This document shows positions 53,866 to 61,796 of a stretch of 64,000 nucleotides of DNA, piece by piece (position 1 is the stretch's first letter; every line of letters begins with the position of its first letter). The stretch spans positions 1 to 64,000 of the IMG/VR virus record IMGVR_UViG_3300035698_022738; one strand, given 5' to 3'. The stretch comes from a virus. The position numbers and the translations under genes are program-made. The notes beneath the pieces are model-generated. The model was not told the origin of the DNA, made no database searches, and worked only from the letters and a program-made list of their open reading frames with translations.

Positions 53866-54570
53866 ATGGAAAAATTGTTTCCGACATGGGATGAAAAGCC
53901 AACAGATTCTGGGCGTATGATTGCTTATGTTTCCGGACATTTCCGGTACTGGACTGGGAACTCGTGGAACCAATCCACGAGCTACGCGCATAACGTCAAG
54001 ATTCCGAGGCTGGGTCTTGACAGTGAGACACGGGACAAGTGCTATGCTGCACTGGATATTCCACAGGCTTTTGATGAGGTAAATGAAATTCTTGAAGACT
54101 TCGCTGTCCGGCACAACTACGCCTGGAAGATTTCGTTTAATGACCGCTCTGGGGGCTACCTTGTACTCTATCAGGGTGGGGTGAAAGACAACAAGTCATT
54201 TGTCTATCCAGTTCGAGGAGTGGGAGAGATGGACTGGGTGGACGGTGATTTTCTGACGGACTTGGTTGATGTGATATGGGATTTCGATGAGACTTGTCAG
54301 AGGGCTGTCGAAGTCTTTGTCGAATTTGCAGTGTCACATACCGTAGTGGAAGAAGAGATTATGGTTTCCAAAACAGTCCTTGTGGCAATCTCAAATGAGG
54401 ATGCAAACCGCAGGGAGTCCAACAGGCTTTGGGAGTCGGCCTGTCAGTTCGATGGGTACGATCCGGATGAAAAGTTTGTATGCTTTTCGGATGAAAATCC
54501 GTTCACCTCTGAGTACAACGCACGTATGATCGAGCGTCTGGAATACAGTCGGCAAGGCGACGTTAAATAG
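53866..54570 (+). CDS. Unknown protein
   Basis: Start at ATG 53866 after AAGCATGGGAGATTAAA; 234 residues. Alpha/beta and acidic, with SGHFRYWTGNSWNQS near residue 23 and FVEFAVSHTVVEEEIMVSKTVL (two parts). No family recognised. Its stop codon lies inside the loop of the second conserved hairpin, an arrangement that could couple translation and RNA folding. Confidence 0.68.
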   Translation: MEKLFPTWDEKPTDSGRMIAYVSGHFRYWTGNSWNQSTSYAHNVKIPRLGLDSETRDKCYAALDIPQAFDEVNEILEDFAVRHNYAWKISFNDRSGGYLVLYQGGVKDNKSFVYPVRGVGEMDWVDGDFLTDLVDVIWDFDETCQRAVEVFVEFAVSHTVVEEEIMVSKTVLVAISNEDANRRESNRLWESACQFDGYDPDEKFVCFSDENPFTSEYNARMIERLEYSRQGDVK

Positions 54571-54584
54571 CCATCAGGCCTTGC
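54552..54584 (+). ncRNA. Conserved intergenic hairpin, copy 2
   Basis: Stem GCAAGGC / GCCTTGC (54552-54558, 54578-54584), loop GACGTTAAATAGCCATCAG of 19 bases, versus GACGTAAAATAGCCGTCAA in copy 1. Four of seven stem pairs differ from copy 1 and all are still paired. The loop includes the stop codon of the upstream gene. Confidence 0.65.
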
Positions 54585-54588
54585 GCGT

Positions 54589-54609
54589 CAGGCCCCCTCT
54601 CGGGGCCTG
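54589..54609 (+). ncRNA. Strong hairpin after conserved hairpin copy 2
   Basis: CAGGCCCC / GGGGCCTG with a five-base loop, no T-tract; occupies the same place relative to the conserved hairpin as the ten-base stem at 52379. Confidence 0.65.
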
Positions 54610-54642
54610 GGTTGGAACACAAATCAAGCATGGGAGACTAAA

Positions 54643-55164
54643 ATGGCAAATGTGTTGATTTTCACAAAGGAAGAATTTGAGGCTGCTTTGCCTTGTCACA
54701 AAGATACAAGCAAGCAGCTATGGACTTATGAGGGGATCGAGAACAATGAGCACTGCTATTCGATAAACATTCCGGGGGGGAAACCTCATCGGGTGTTTAT
54801 CCGGTCCTCTGTGGGTCTTTCAGGTTTGTCAGCTACGTGTGGAGAGGATAGCATTCGTATCTGGCTCGAAGAGAAACGGCCTATCGGTATCGGGAATCGA
54901 GAGGCCTGGGCCGGTGTTAAGAAAAAACAACGCTGGGTGACACGAGTCACAGGCTGGCAAGAGCGTGTTGTGAATGTTTGTCGGGAGACATACCGGCTTG
55001 GAGTCAACAAAGTGAATCTGGAAAGTGCAGCTCCACTTTGTCCGAAGTGTCAAACAGAGATGCGGATCAGGTTCCGCAAATCTGATGACAATCCCTTTTG
55101 GGGATGCCCTGGGTTCCCAGCTTGCAGGGGGACCGCAAATGTTAAAGTTTCAGCGGGTCTTTGA
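54643..55164 (+). CDS. Protein with C-terminal topoisomerase-type zinc finger
   Basis: This 173-residue protein starts after CAAGCATGGGAGACTAAA. The last ~40 residues are a C4 zinc finger of the topoisomerase I type: CPKCQTEMRIR...FWGCPGFPACRGT. The N-terminal part is unassigned. The same finger family begins the next gene (helicase), so one may have been copied from the other. Such fingers bind single-stranded DNA. Confidence 0.75.
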   Translation: MANVLIFTKEEFEAALPCHKDTSKQLWTYEGIENNEHCYSINIPGGKPHRVFIRSSVGLSGLSATCGEDSIRIWLEEKRPIGIGNREAWAGVKKKQRWVTRVTGWQERVVNVCRETYRLGVNKVNLESAAPLCPKCQTEMRIRFRKSDDNPFWGCPGFPACRGTANVKVSAGL

Positions 55165-55171
55165 GTTGTCC

Positions 55172-55200
55172 TTGATGGATTTTGCGGGTTGTGGTACAAT
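55172..55200 (+). promoter_or_regulatory. Sigma70-type promoter before the UvrD-like helicase gene
   Basis: TTGATG, 17-base spacer, TACAAT (55195-55200): four and five of six consensus bases respectively. Followed by a weak ACTC/GAGT hairpin and an AAGCATAGGAGAGTGTAAA ribosome site. Confidence 0.62.
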
Positions 55201-55247
55201 TGACCCTAGACTCAAGTAGAGTTAGCACAAGCATAGGAGAGTGTAAA

Positions 55248-56954
55248 ATGTCTAGTAAGACAATGGTATGCCCCGCTTGCGGAGCAGAGATGGTTCTGCG
55301 GAATGGCCGCCGTGGCAAATTCTTTGGCTGTTCCACATTCCCCAAATGTCGCAAGACCGTGGATGCGGCAAACGGAGCATCTGGGATATTCCCAGTCAAA
55401 AAAGAGGTGCCAGCTGTAATGCACCCCCCTACTCCTCAGCAAGAGGAAATCTTTCAGGCCATAGCCAGTGATGATTGCGACGATATTGTCATTGAGGCTG
55501 GCCCCGGTTCTGGAAAGACCTACACGATTGTCCAGTCCCTCCAAAAAACGGCTGGTCGTGGAAAGGTGGTCGTGGTTGCATTCAACAAGGCCATTCAGCT
55601 AGTCCTTAACCGACTAGCACCTGACCACGTTCTCACAAGCACGTTCCACAGCCTGGGGTTCTCAATTTGCCGCAACGCAGCAAGCGGTCAGATTTCTGTA
55701 GACCAGAACAAAAAATACGGGATTGCGAAGAATATTCTGTTCCCCAATGATGCCGACAAGGCAGCTAGGGGAGCTGTCGTGAAACTGGCGAGTATCTGTC
55801 AGAACACACTGGCTGACCCGACAGACCAGGCCCTGATGTACCACCTGATGGATGAATACGACATTGGGGATGTCTTGAAAGAAAAACACCAGCCAGCTAT
55901 GGTTGTCGATGCTGTCCCCACGTTGTTGGCTCACAGTGCAAGCTTGGAACTTTTAATCGACTTTGATGACATGATCTGGATGCCTGTCATCAAGGGTATG
56001 AAACCAACTGTGTTTGATTGGGTCAATGTCGATGAGGCGCAGGACTGCAATGCGTGCCAGATCGAGTTGATTAAGATGATCACTTCCCCCTATGGGCGGG
56101 TCAATGCAGTAGGGGATCGACACCAGTCGATCTATGGGTTCCGTGGGGCTGACTCGCACGCCATTCCCCGGCTCATATCTGAGTTGAACAACACCTCGGT
56201 GCTACCCCTGAATATTACTTTCAGGTGTCCAACATCTCACGTTGCTCTGATCCAGCAGCTGGTTCCAGAAATCACTGCTCGGGACGGAGCTCCGGAAGGA
56301 ATCATCAATGAGGGCGTGCGTTTGCACGAGATGTATGATCAGGCAAAGCCAGGGGACTTGATCCTGAGTCGGATCAATGCCCCTCTGGCTGGGGATTGCC
56401 TTGAATTTCTCCGCAGGGGGAAAAAGGCAGTCGTGATGGGTCGGGACATCGGCAAAAATCTTATCACCTTGATGGATCGGGTTGATACGGAAAAAACCGA
56501 TGACATGATCAAGGGCCTTGCTGATCACCTTGATGTGGAACGTACTCGGTTTGCTTTGGCTGGCAAAGAGCACAAGATAGCTGCTCTTGAGGACAAGGTG
56601 GAAACCATTTTCGTGCTGGCTGAGGGGACAAAGTTGGTCAGTGAAATCGTCCAGAAAATCAATGCGATATACAGCGACACTGCTGAGGGCATTGTGCTCT
56701 CGACAGTTCACCGGGCCAAGGGACTGGAAGCTGAGGATGGTTACATTCGTAAGCCGTCCCTCTTTCCTCACCCACGAGCTAAGAGTGAAAAAGACATCAT
56801 CCAGGAGCGCAACATTCTGTACGTTGCTCTTTCCCGGTTCAAAAAATCACTCTCATTTGTCGAAGGAAAATCACCCATTTCGATCTCATCAGAATTAGTG
56901 ACAACAGAGGCAGCTGATCCAGTAGCTGCCTCTGAGGCGCAGGGGCTGCTATGA
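55248..56954 (+). CDS. UvrD/Rep-type superfamily 1 helicase with N-terminal zinc finger
   Basis: Start at ATG 55248 after AAGCATAGGAGAGTGTAAA; 568 residues. Residues ~8-35 are a topoisomerase-type zinc finger (CPACGAEM...FFGCSTFPKC). The helicase core has Walker A AGPGSGKT, motif II VDEAQD, motif III GDRHQSIYGFRGA, motif V STVHRAKGLEAE and motif VI YVALSRFK. SF1A enzymes translocate 3'-5' on DNA in repair and replication restart. ATGA overlap with the sigma-like gene. Confidence 0.9.
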   Translation: MSSKTMVCPACGAEMVLRNGRRGKFFGCSTFPKCRKTVDAANGASGIFPVKKEVPAVMHPPTPQQEEIFQAIASDDCDDIVIEAGPGSGKTYTIVQSLQKTAGRGKVVVVAFNKAIQLVLNRLAPDHVLTSTFHSLGFSICRNAASGQISVDQNKKYGIAKNILFPNDADKAARGAVVKLASICQNTLADPTDQALMYHLMDEYDIGDVLKEKHQPAMVVDAVPTLLAHSASLELLIDFDDMIWMPVIKGMKPTVFDWVNVDEAQDCNACQIELIKMITSPYGRVNAVGDRHQSIYGFRGADSHAIPRLISELNNTSVLPLNITFRCPTSHVALIQQLVPEITARDGAPEGIINEGVRLHEMYDQAKPGDLILSRINAPLAGDCLEFLRRGKKAVVMGRDIGKNLITLMDRVDTEKTDDMIKGLADHLDVERTRFALAGKEHKIAALEDKVETIFVLAEGTKLVSEIVQKINAIYSDTAEGIVLSTVHRAKGLEAEDGYIRKPSLFPHPRAKSEKDIIQERNILYVALSRFKKSLSFVEGKSPISISSELVTTEAADPVAASEAQGLL

Positions 56955-57592
56955 ATGAGTTGGGTGAAAGAGTTCATGGCGATCTCAAGAATCTGGTGCA
57001 CTGGATGGGGGCAAACAGCAAGATGTCCGGTTGGCGCATGCAGCCGGATGAGCTTGAGGGTGAGTGTTGGTTGGCTGTTGCACGCTGTCTTGATCGGTAT
57101 GGGAAGTCCATAGAATACCCAGAGCTGCTCAGGGCATGCCGACAGTCGATGAAATTTGCCGTGATAGACGCCTCACGTTTATCTGGGCGTGAGACTGAAA
57201 TGTACTTAGAAGACGCATTAGATACACAAGGGGAGGAAAGTTGGGATGAATCAATTCCAGACGATCTCATCTATACCCCTGAGTTACACCTTGAGGCAAT
57301 GGAACTGGTAACATCTCTGTCTGGTTCTCTTTCAGATACTGACAGAGATGTTCTGGACGCCATTTTGGGAAAGAATAAAAGGGTTCCTATCTATCTTGAC
57401 CTGTGGATCAAGCGGTCAAGAGCTGCATTTTCGGGTAGGTCTGTGTCGACGAATATCTACGTTATTTCAAGGGCATTGTGCCTGTCGGAGTGGACCATCC
57501 GGAGAAGTTTGAGGCGTATAAAAGCCTCGTCAGAGGCGCATAGGGGGAGAAGGAGAAATGGATCTGACAGACCATGTATCGAAGGAGTTTAA
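56951..57592 (+). CDS. Sigma-factor-like protein
   Basis: This 213-residue protein is coupled to the helicase gene by an ATGA overlap. QPDELEGECWLAVARCLDRYG near residues 32-52 followed by LLRACRQSMKFAVIDASRL resembles sigma70 region 2. LSDTDRDVLDAILGKNK (~122) and STNIYVISRALCLSEWTIRRSLRRIK (~165-190, in parts) resemble region 4 with a helix-turn-helix. A basic tail follows. Sequence divergence is high, so it could also be a related HTH regulator. It is the obvious candidate to read the phage-specific CGTTwTATATA motif. Confidence 0.7.
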   Translation: MNELGERVHGDLKNLVHWMGANSKMSGWRMQPDELEGECWLAVARCLDRYGKSIEYPELLRACRQSMKFAVIDASRLSGRETEMYLEDALDTQGEESWDESIPDDLIYTPELHLEAMELVTSLSGSLSDTDRDVLDAILGKNKRVPIYLDLWIKRSRAAFSGRSVSTNIYVISRALCLSEWTIRRSLRRIKASSEAHRGRRRNGSDRPCIEGV

Positions 57593-58013
57593 TCACGGGG
57601 AGTTGGTCAAGGTAGCTGAAATGATGGGCCTGGCTCCCACCTCTAGGTGGGGAGAACGCAAGCTCGTTGATTCCATCTTTGCCAAATGCAAAAAGGATGG
57701 GGTTCCGGAGCTTTCCCTTCGGGATGACGATCAAAGGCTTTTCACTGATTTTCTGTTCGTTGCTGAGCTCATTGATGAGCCAGAGGATGCTAAGAAATCA
57801 AAGTCAGATGAGGATGCGTTTGACCAAGAGTCTAAGCCGGATTGCTTTATGTTTGCAGATGATAAAGACCCGGCCTGTGGTCGGTGCAAGGTCTATAAGT
57901 TTTGTGTCGATGCCCGGCTCAGGAACCTCCCAGATTGCTTTGGTCACAGGTTTGATTTGGAGACACCGGAATGTCAGCTGTGCATCTATGCACCTGACTG
58001 TAAGATGGCATAG
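57558..58013 (+). CDS. Cysteine-rich protein with repeated CxxC motifs
   Basis: This 151-residue protein follows GGGGAGAAGGAGAA, inside the sigma-like gene's end. The C-terminal half has two related units: PDCFMFADDKDPACGRCKVYKFC and PDCFGHRFDLETPECQLCIYAPDC (each in parts), a P.CF....D...C..C.....C pattern that I have seen in small phage and archaeal proteins; likely zinc or iron-sulphur binding. The N-terminal half is helical. Function unknown. Confidence 0.72.
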   Translation: MDLTDHVSKEFNHGELVKVAEMMGLAPTSRWGERKLVDSIFAKCKKDGVPELSLRDDDQRLFTDFLFVAELIDEPEDAKKSKSDEDAFDQESKPDCFMFADDKDPACGRCKVYKFCVDARLRNLPDCFGHRFDLETPECQLCIYAPDCKMA

Positions 58014-58022
58014 GAGAGTAAA

Positions 58023-58517
58023 ATGATTAGAGAACTGAAGTACACTGTGAAGGCGTTTAGGTCCATCTTGTCGGGACCTTTGGGTTGGGTAGTTGCCACA
58101 GAGGATGAGTGGCGACCAGCTGAATTGATGGATTGGTCGTTTAGCTCGTGGTACATCTGTGCTGAGTACCAGAACGGGCGGCACATCCCGTTTCCTGTTC
58201 TGGACGGGGTAAGTGGTAGCTGGTTCCAGAGACGGGCCATTCGAGCAGCTGAGTGGTTGTCAGGAAATTCAGCTTTCCCAAGTGATCCCCCAGACACCTC
58301 AAACTCCGGCATGTGCGTTGTAAGTCCGGGAGCTTTGGGCCTTGAGTCCAGTATTTTGGCGGGTTTGGTAAGGGACACCATTGCTGAGGATTGTCATCAG
58401 CGTGATGCGGGTGTCCGTAGATACAGACATCCAAATATGCAGAGCTTGCATGAGAATACTAAGCTCGGAACAGAAGTCAAAGAGTCTCTGTACAGACATA
58501 TGTACGGCGGGAAGTGA
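58023..58517 (+). CDS. Unknown protein
   Basis: This 164-residue protein starts after GGCATAGGAGAGTAAA, the recurrent ribosome-site cassette. Alpha/beta with many Trp/Ser (WSFSSWYICAEYQNG) and a charged C terminus. No recognised domain. Last gene before a strong terminator. Confidence 0.66.
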   Translation: MIRELKYTVKAFRSILSGPLGWVVATEDEWRPAELMDWSFSSWYICAEYQNGRHIPFPVLDGVSGSWFQRRAIRAAEWLSGNSAFPSDPPDTSNSGMCVVSPGALGLESSILAGLVRDTIAEDCHQRDAGVRRYRHPNMQSLHENTKLGTEVKESLYRHMYGGK

Positions 58518-58535
58518 GTTGACAGGCAGGACAAT

Positions 58536-58570
58536 GGCACACATCCTAAATCGGGTGTGTGCCTTTTTTT
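58536..58570 (+). terminator. Rho-independent terminator
   Basis: GGCACACATCC (58536-58546) / GGGTGTGTGCC (58553-58563), 11 pairs with one G-U, six-base loop, seven T. Confidence 0.92.
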
Positions 58571-58571
58571 G

Positions 58572-58606
58572 TTGCTCAAAAAATGGTGTGATTCCGTTTA
58601 ATATAG
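58572..58606 (+). promoter_or_regulatory. Candidate phage promoter, TTGCTC / CGTTTAATATAG
   Basis: Directly after the terminator, TTGCTCAAAAAATGG then CGTTTAATATAGTAGGAG; near-duplicate of 6879-6913. A new transcript must start here, which supports a promoter function. Confidence 0.6.
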
Positions 58607-58619
58607 TAGGAGAGATTGA

Positions 58620-58964
58620 ATGGAAATTAAAGTGAATGTTGGGGATGTCAATACATACCTCGTCGTGGTGTTTGGGGAGGTAGATATCATGACCAATGCT
58701 CTCAGGGCTATTGCTCGTTTTAGGTCTGTAACAGGGGCACTCTGGCCGTCTGAGGTTGTGGTGCATGAAAACAATCGCATGTGTTTGTCATTGCCGACAA
58801 CACAGCGGAAAGCTCCCTGGAATTTGCGGGATGCCTTGTATATGCTCACGGCATATCCCATCAAAGGGGATGAGGAAAGTGAACGAGTTCCCGTTGTTTT
58901 TGACGGGGAACGTAAGCCTGTTGGCAAGGCTTTTAGAGACAGACCACTGAGGAAAGGGATATAA
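58620..58964 (+). CDS. Small unknown protein
   Basis: This 114-residue protein follows TAGTAGGAGAGATTGA. Beta-rich first half (EIKVNVGDVNTYLVVVFGEV), basic C terminus (RKPVGKAFRDRPLRKGI). No family recognised. Stop overlaps the antitoxin gene start (TAATG). Confidence 0.68.
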   Translation: MEIKVNVGDVNTYLVVVFGEVDIMTNALRAIARFRSVTGALWPSEVVVHENNRMCLSLPTTQRKAPWNLRDALYMLTAYPIKGDEESERVPVVFDGERKPVGKAFRDRPLRKGI

Positions 58965-59224
58965 TGAAAACAATGGGGATTACGAAAGCTCGTGAAAATT
59001 TCACACACCTTGTGACTGAGGCAGCTCAAGAATGTCCGGTTGTCCTGACCAGCCTCAAGGTGCCAAAGGCTGTATTGATTAGCTATAATGCGTGGGTCAG
59101 ATTGAATGATCAGGTGGATGACTTGGAGGATTTGGTCACATATGTTAATCGACGCAATGAGTCATCGACACCATTTGAGAGGTTTGTGAAGGATCACGCA
59201 ATAGAGGGTGAAGATGCTACCTGA
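58964..59224 (+). CDS. Second Phd/YefM-family antitoxin, orphan
   Basis: This 86-residue protein begins MKTMGITKARENFTHLVTEA, the typical Phd/YefM 'strand, then S/K-x-R-x-x-F/L' opening, followed by VLTSLKVPKAVLISYNAWVRL and an acidic C-terminal helix. Longer than the relative at 44478. No toxin gene lies next to it. It may counter a host toxin or repress transcription; the overlap with the polymerase gene ties it to the replication operon. Confidence 0.78.
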   Translation: MKTMGITKARENFTHLVTEAAQECPVVLTSLKVPKAVLISYNAWVRLNDQVDDLEDLVTYVNRRNESSTPFERFVKDHAIEGEDAT

Positions 59225-61796
59225 TCCCTGCAAAGAGTGCGGGTTACACAAGACTTGCAAAACGCACATGGTGCCGGGATCGGGTTCTGATCATCCGTTA
59301 GTTCTTTTTGTAGGGGAGGCCCCTGGAGCGGAAGAGGATGAAACAGGGGTGGTGTTTATGGGTAAGGCTGGTCAGGTTCTCAGAGAGGCTATCAATCAGT
59401 TGGGCCTCTCTGATGACCAGTATCGTATCACAAATGTTGTACGGTGTCGGCCCCCCAAAAATCGGACACCTCGGGCCAGAGAGATAGAGCTGTGCTCTGA
59501 GTTCCTTTTTGAGGAAATTAAACAGCATCCCCCCAAAGTTATTGTGTTGCTGGGTAACACCCCACTCAAAGCTGTTTTGGGGGAAAACAAGATTAGTGAG
59601 TGGAACGGGCTTGCAGTTCAACGGGGAGATTTTGTGTATGCTCCGGCTTTTCATCCATCAGCGTTCAACTATGGGAACCGGGATCGCCTTGAGGATTGGT
59701 ACGATGCTCTGGAACAAGCGGTGCGTATTGCTCACGGAGAAAAGGTTCCCGATAGGAATGCTGGCTGGGAGTACATCTACCCCAAATCGTATGATGACCT
59801 AGTGGCTATGGAACGCGAGCTGGCAAAAAGTGAGACCATCACCTATGACGTAGAGACTCGATTTCTCAATATTCATGATCCGGAGAACACTGTGATATCT
59901 GTCTCATTTGGGATGGATGGTGTGGCCTGGTCGTTCCCCTTGTATCACACTGAAGGGTCGGAATGGTGGAAGGGAACTCGAATATTGTCGGTGGTTGGTA
60001 TGGTTTTGAACATACTTAGTAAGTCACAAGTAGTAGGGCATAACGTCAAGTTTGATAGGTCAGCTACTCGGAAGTTGTTGGGGCAGGACTTTGTTCCATT
60101 TGGGGACACAATGCGTATCTCTCAGCTGATCGACAGCCAGCCAGGAATACACGGCCTGAAGAGATTGGCTGGCATGAAATTAGGGATGTTTGATTATGAC
60201 CAGGAGTTGACTGATTACACCGACGCTCACCCAGAGGCTAATCCCAAAAAAGGTGGGGACTTCGGGCTGGTTCCACTGAAGAAGTTGCTTCCCTATGGGG
60301 CCATGGATTCAGCGGCAACTTACAGGCTGTATCATTTGTTGTTGTCTGAGTTGACACCGGAACAAACTGTCTTGTACAAGCAGCTCATTATGCCAGCTGA
60401 TGACGCGCTAGCTGAAATGGAATATCGAGGTATTCTGTTGGATACCTATATGGCAGAGCGGTATGAGCGGATATATAAGTTTGTTCGGGAAGAGAAGTAT
60501 AGGGCGGCTATCTTGCAGGACCCCGACGTGCAGAGGTTTATAGCACGTAAGCAAAAGATTGTGGATATTGAGCTCAAAAAACGTCGGGAAAAGAGTACAC
60601 GTAAGCTCAAGGACAGAAAATTCTCATTCAACGCAAACAGCACAGAAATGATGGGGGAAGTGTTTTTTACGATCAAGGATCACGTCCCCCCCGCACTGAC
60701 AAAAACTGGAAAGCCCTCAATGGATGCCGGACTGTTGGCTCAGAGTCCAGTTGCGGATGATCCACTATTTCAGCTCTATCGCAAGTATCGGCTCTATGGG
60801 TCGATGCTGTCCAAGTATCTTGGTCCTGCCTCTAAAGGGCTAAGGGATTGGCGGACTTGTGTCGATGGGCGGATACACACTCATTTCAATGTCGGGGGTG
60901 CAACAACTGGCCGATTATCTTCGAGTCAGCCAAACCTCCAGAACATTCCGTCTCCGGAAAAAGAGCAAGGGACCCTGCTTGAGAGCTTGCCTATTCGTAA
61001 CTTGTTCAAGCATACCCATCCCGGTGGATGTCTGGCCTCAGTTGACTTTTCTGGTATGGAATTGAGGATCATGGCCTCAATGTCTGAGTGCCTACCCATG
61101 ATCAAGGTATTCAGGGAAAACGGGGACCTGCATAGGTTTGTTACCTCAGCTGCGTTTTCCATCCCTGAAAAAGATGTAACAAAGACAAAGCGACGTACTG
61201 GGAAGTCGATCAATTTTTTAATCATCTACGGGGGCGGACCTGAGTCTTTGCACAGAAAATATGGGGTCCCTTTGAGTCAAAGCAAGCGTCTAATGAAAAA
61301 CTACTTCAAGAGGTTCCCCGAAGTCCATGAGTTTCACAATAAGGTTATTGACTTTGCAGAACGAAATGGCTATGTAGAGACACCCTTTGGGCGTCGCAGG
61401 TATCTCAGGAATATCAACTCTGTGATCTCTTACAAAAAAGAGGCGGATGAGAGGGCGGCTATCAATATGCCTATCCAGTCTCTGGCCTCTGATATATTGT
61501 TGTGCTGTATTGCAATCCTGGAGCGTAAGCTGATAAAAGGTGGGTTCAAGTCTCGGATGGTCAACACGGTACACGACTCCATCACCTTTGATGTATACCC
61601 AGGTGAGTTGGATACGATCTTGGTTATGGCAAGAGACATCATGGTCAATATCAAATACTATGCCAAGCGGTACTTCCCTGGTCTTGATTTTAGCTGGCTG
61701 AAAGTGCCTCTCAATGTGGATGCTGAGGTAGGGTCCCATTACGGGAGCATGAGCGATTATGAGATACCTGGGGTGGTGAGAGGGAGAGGAAAATGA
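59214..61796 (+). CDS. Uracil-DNA glycosylase / family A DNA polymerase fusion
   Basis: Start at ATG 59214 (GAGGG upstream); 860 residues. Residues ~1-190 are family-4-type UDG: C-x2-C-GLH...C at the start (iron-sulphur ligands), GEAPGAEEDETGVVFMGKAG and HPSAF. Residues ~205-380 are a 3'-5' exonuclease (YDVETR, GHNVKFD, YGAMDSA). The polymerase part has motif A DFSGMELR (~610), motif B RRTGKSINFLIIYG (~655) and motif C VHDSITFD (~786). SPO1-type phage polymerases carry a comparable UDG-like N-domain. It replicates the genome and may sense or exclude uracil. Confidence 0.93.
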   Translation: MLPDPCKECGLHKTCKTHMVPGSGSDHPLVLFVGEAPGAEEDETGVVFMGKAGQVLREAINQLGLSDDQYRITNVVRCRPPKNRTPRAREIELCSEFLFEEIKQHPPKVIVLLGNTPLKAVLGENKISEWNGLAVQRGDFVYAPAFHPSAFNYGNRDRLEDWYDALEQAVRIAHGEKVPDRNAGWEYIYPKSYDDLVAMERELAKSETITYDVETRFLNIHDPENTVISVSFGMDGVAWSFPLYHTEGSEWWKGTRILSVVGMVLNILSKSQVVGHNVKFDRSATRKLLGQDFVPFGDTMRISQLIDSQPGIHGLKRLAGMKLGMFDYDQELTDYTDAHPEANPKKGGDFGLVPLKKLLPYGAMDSAATYRLYHLLLSELTPEQTVLYKQLIMPADDALAEMEYRGILLDTYMAERYERIYKFVREEKYRAAILQDPDVQRFIARKQKIVDIELKKRREKSTRKLKDRKFSFNANSTEMMGEVFFTIKDHVPPALTKTGKPSMDAGLLAQSPVADDPLFQLYRKYRLYGSMLSKYLGPASKGLRDWRTCVDGRIHTHFNVGGATTGRLSSSQPNLQNIPSPEKEQGTLLESLPIRNLFKHTHPGGCLASVDFSGMELRIMASMSECLPMIKVFRENGDLHRFVTSAAFSIPEKDVTKTKRRTGKSINFLIIYGGGPESLHRKYGVPLSQSKRLMKNYFKRFPEVHEFHNKVIDFAERNGYVETPFGRRRYLRNINSVISYKKEADERAAINMPIQSLASDILLCCIAILERKLIKGGFKSRMVNTVHDSITFDVYPGELDTILVMARDIMVNIKYYAKRYFPGLDFSWLKVPLNVDAEVGSHYGSMSDYEIPGVVRGRGK

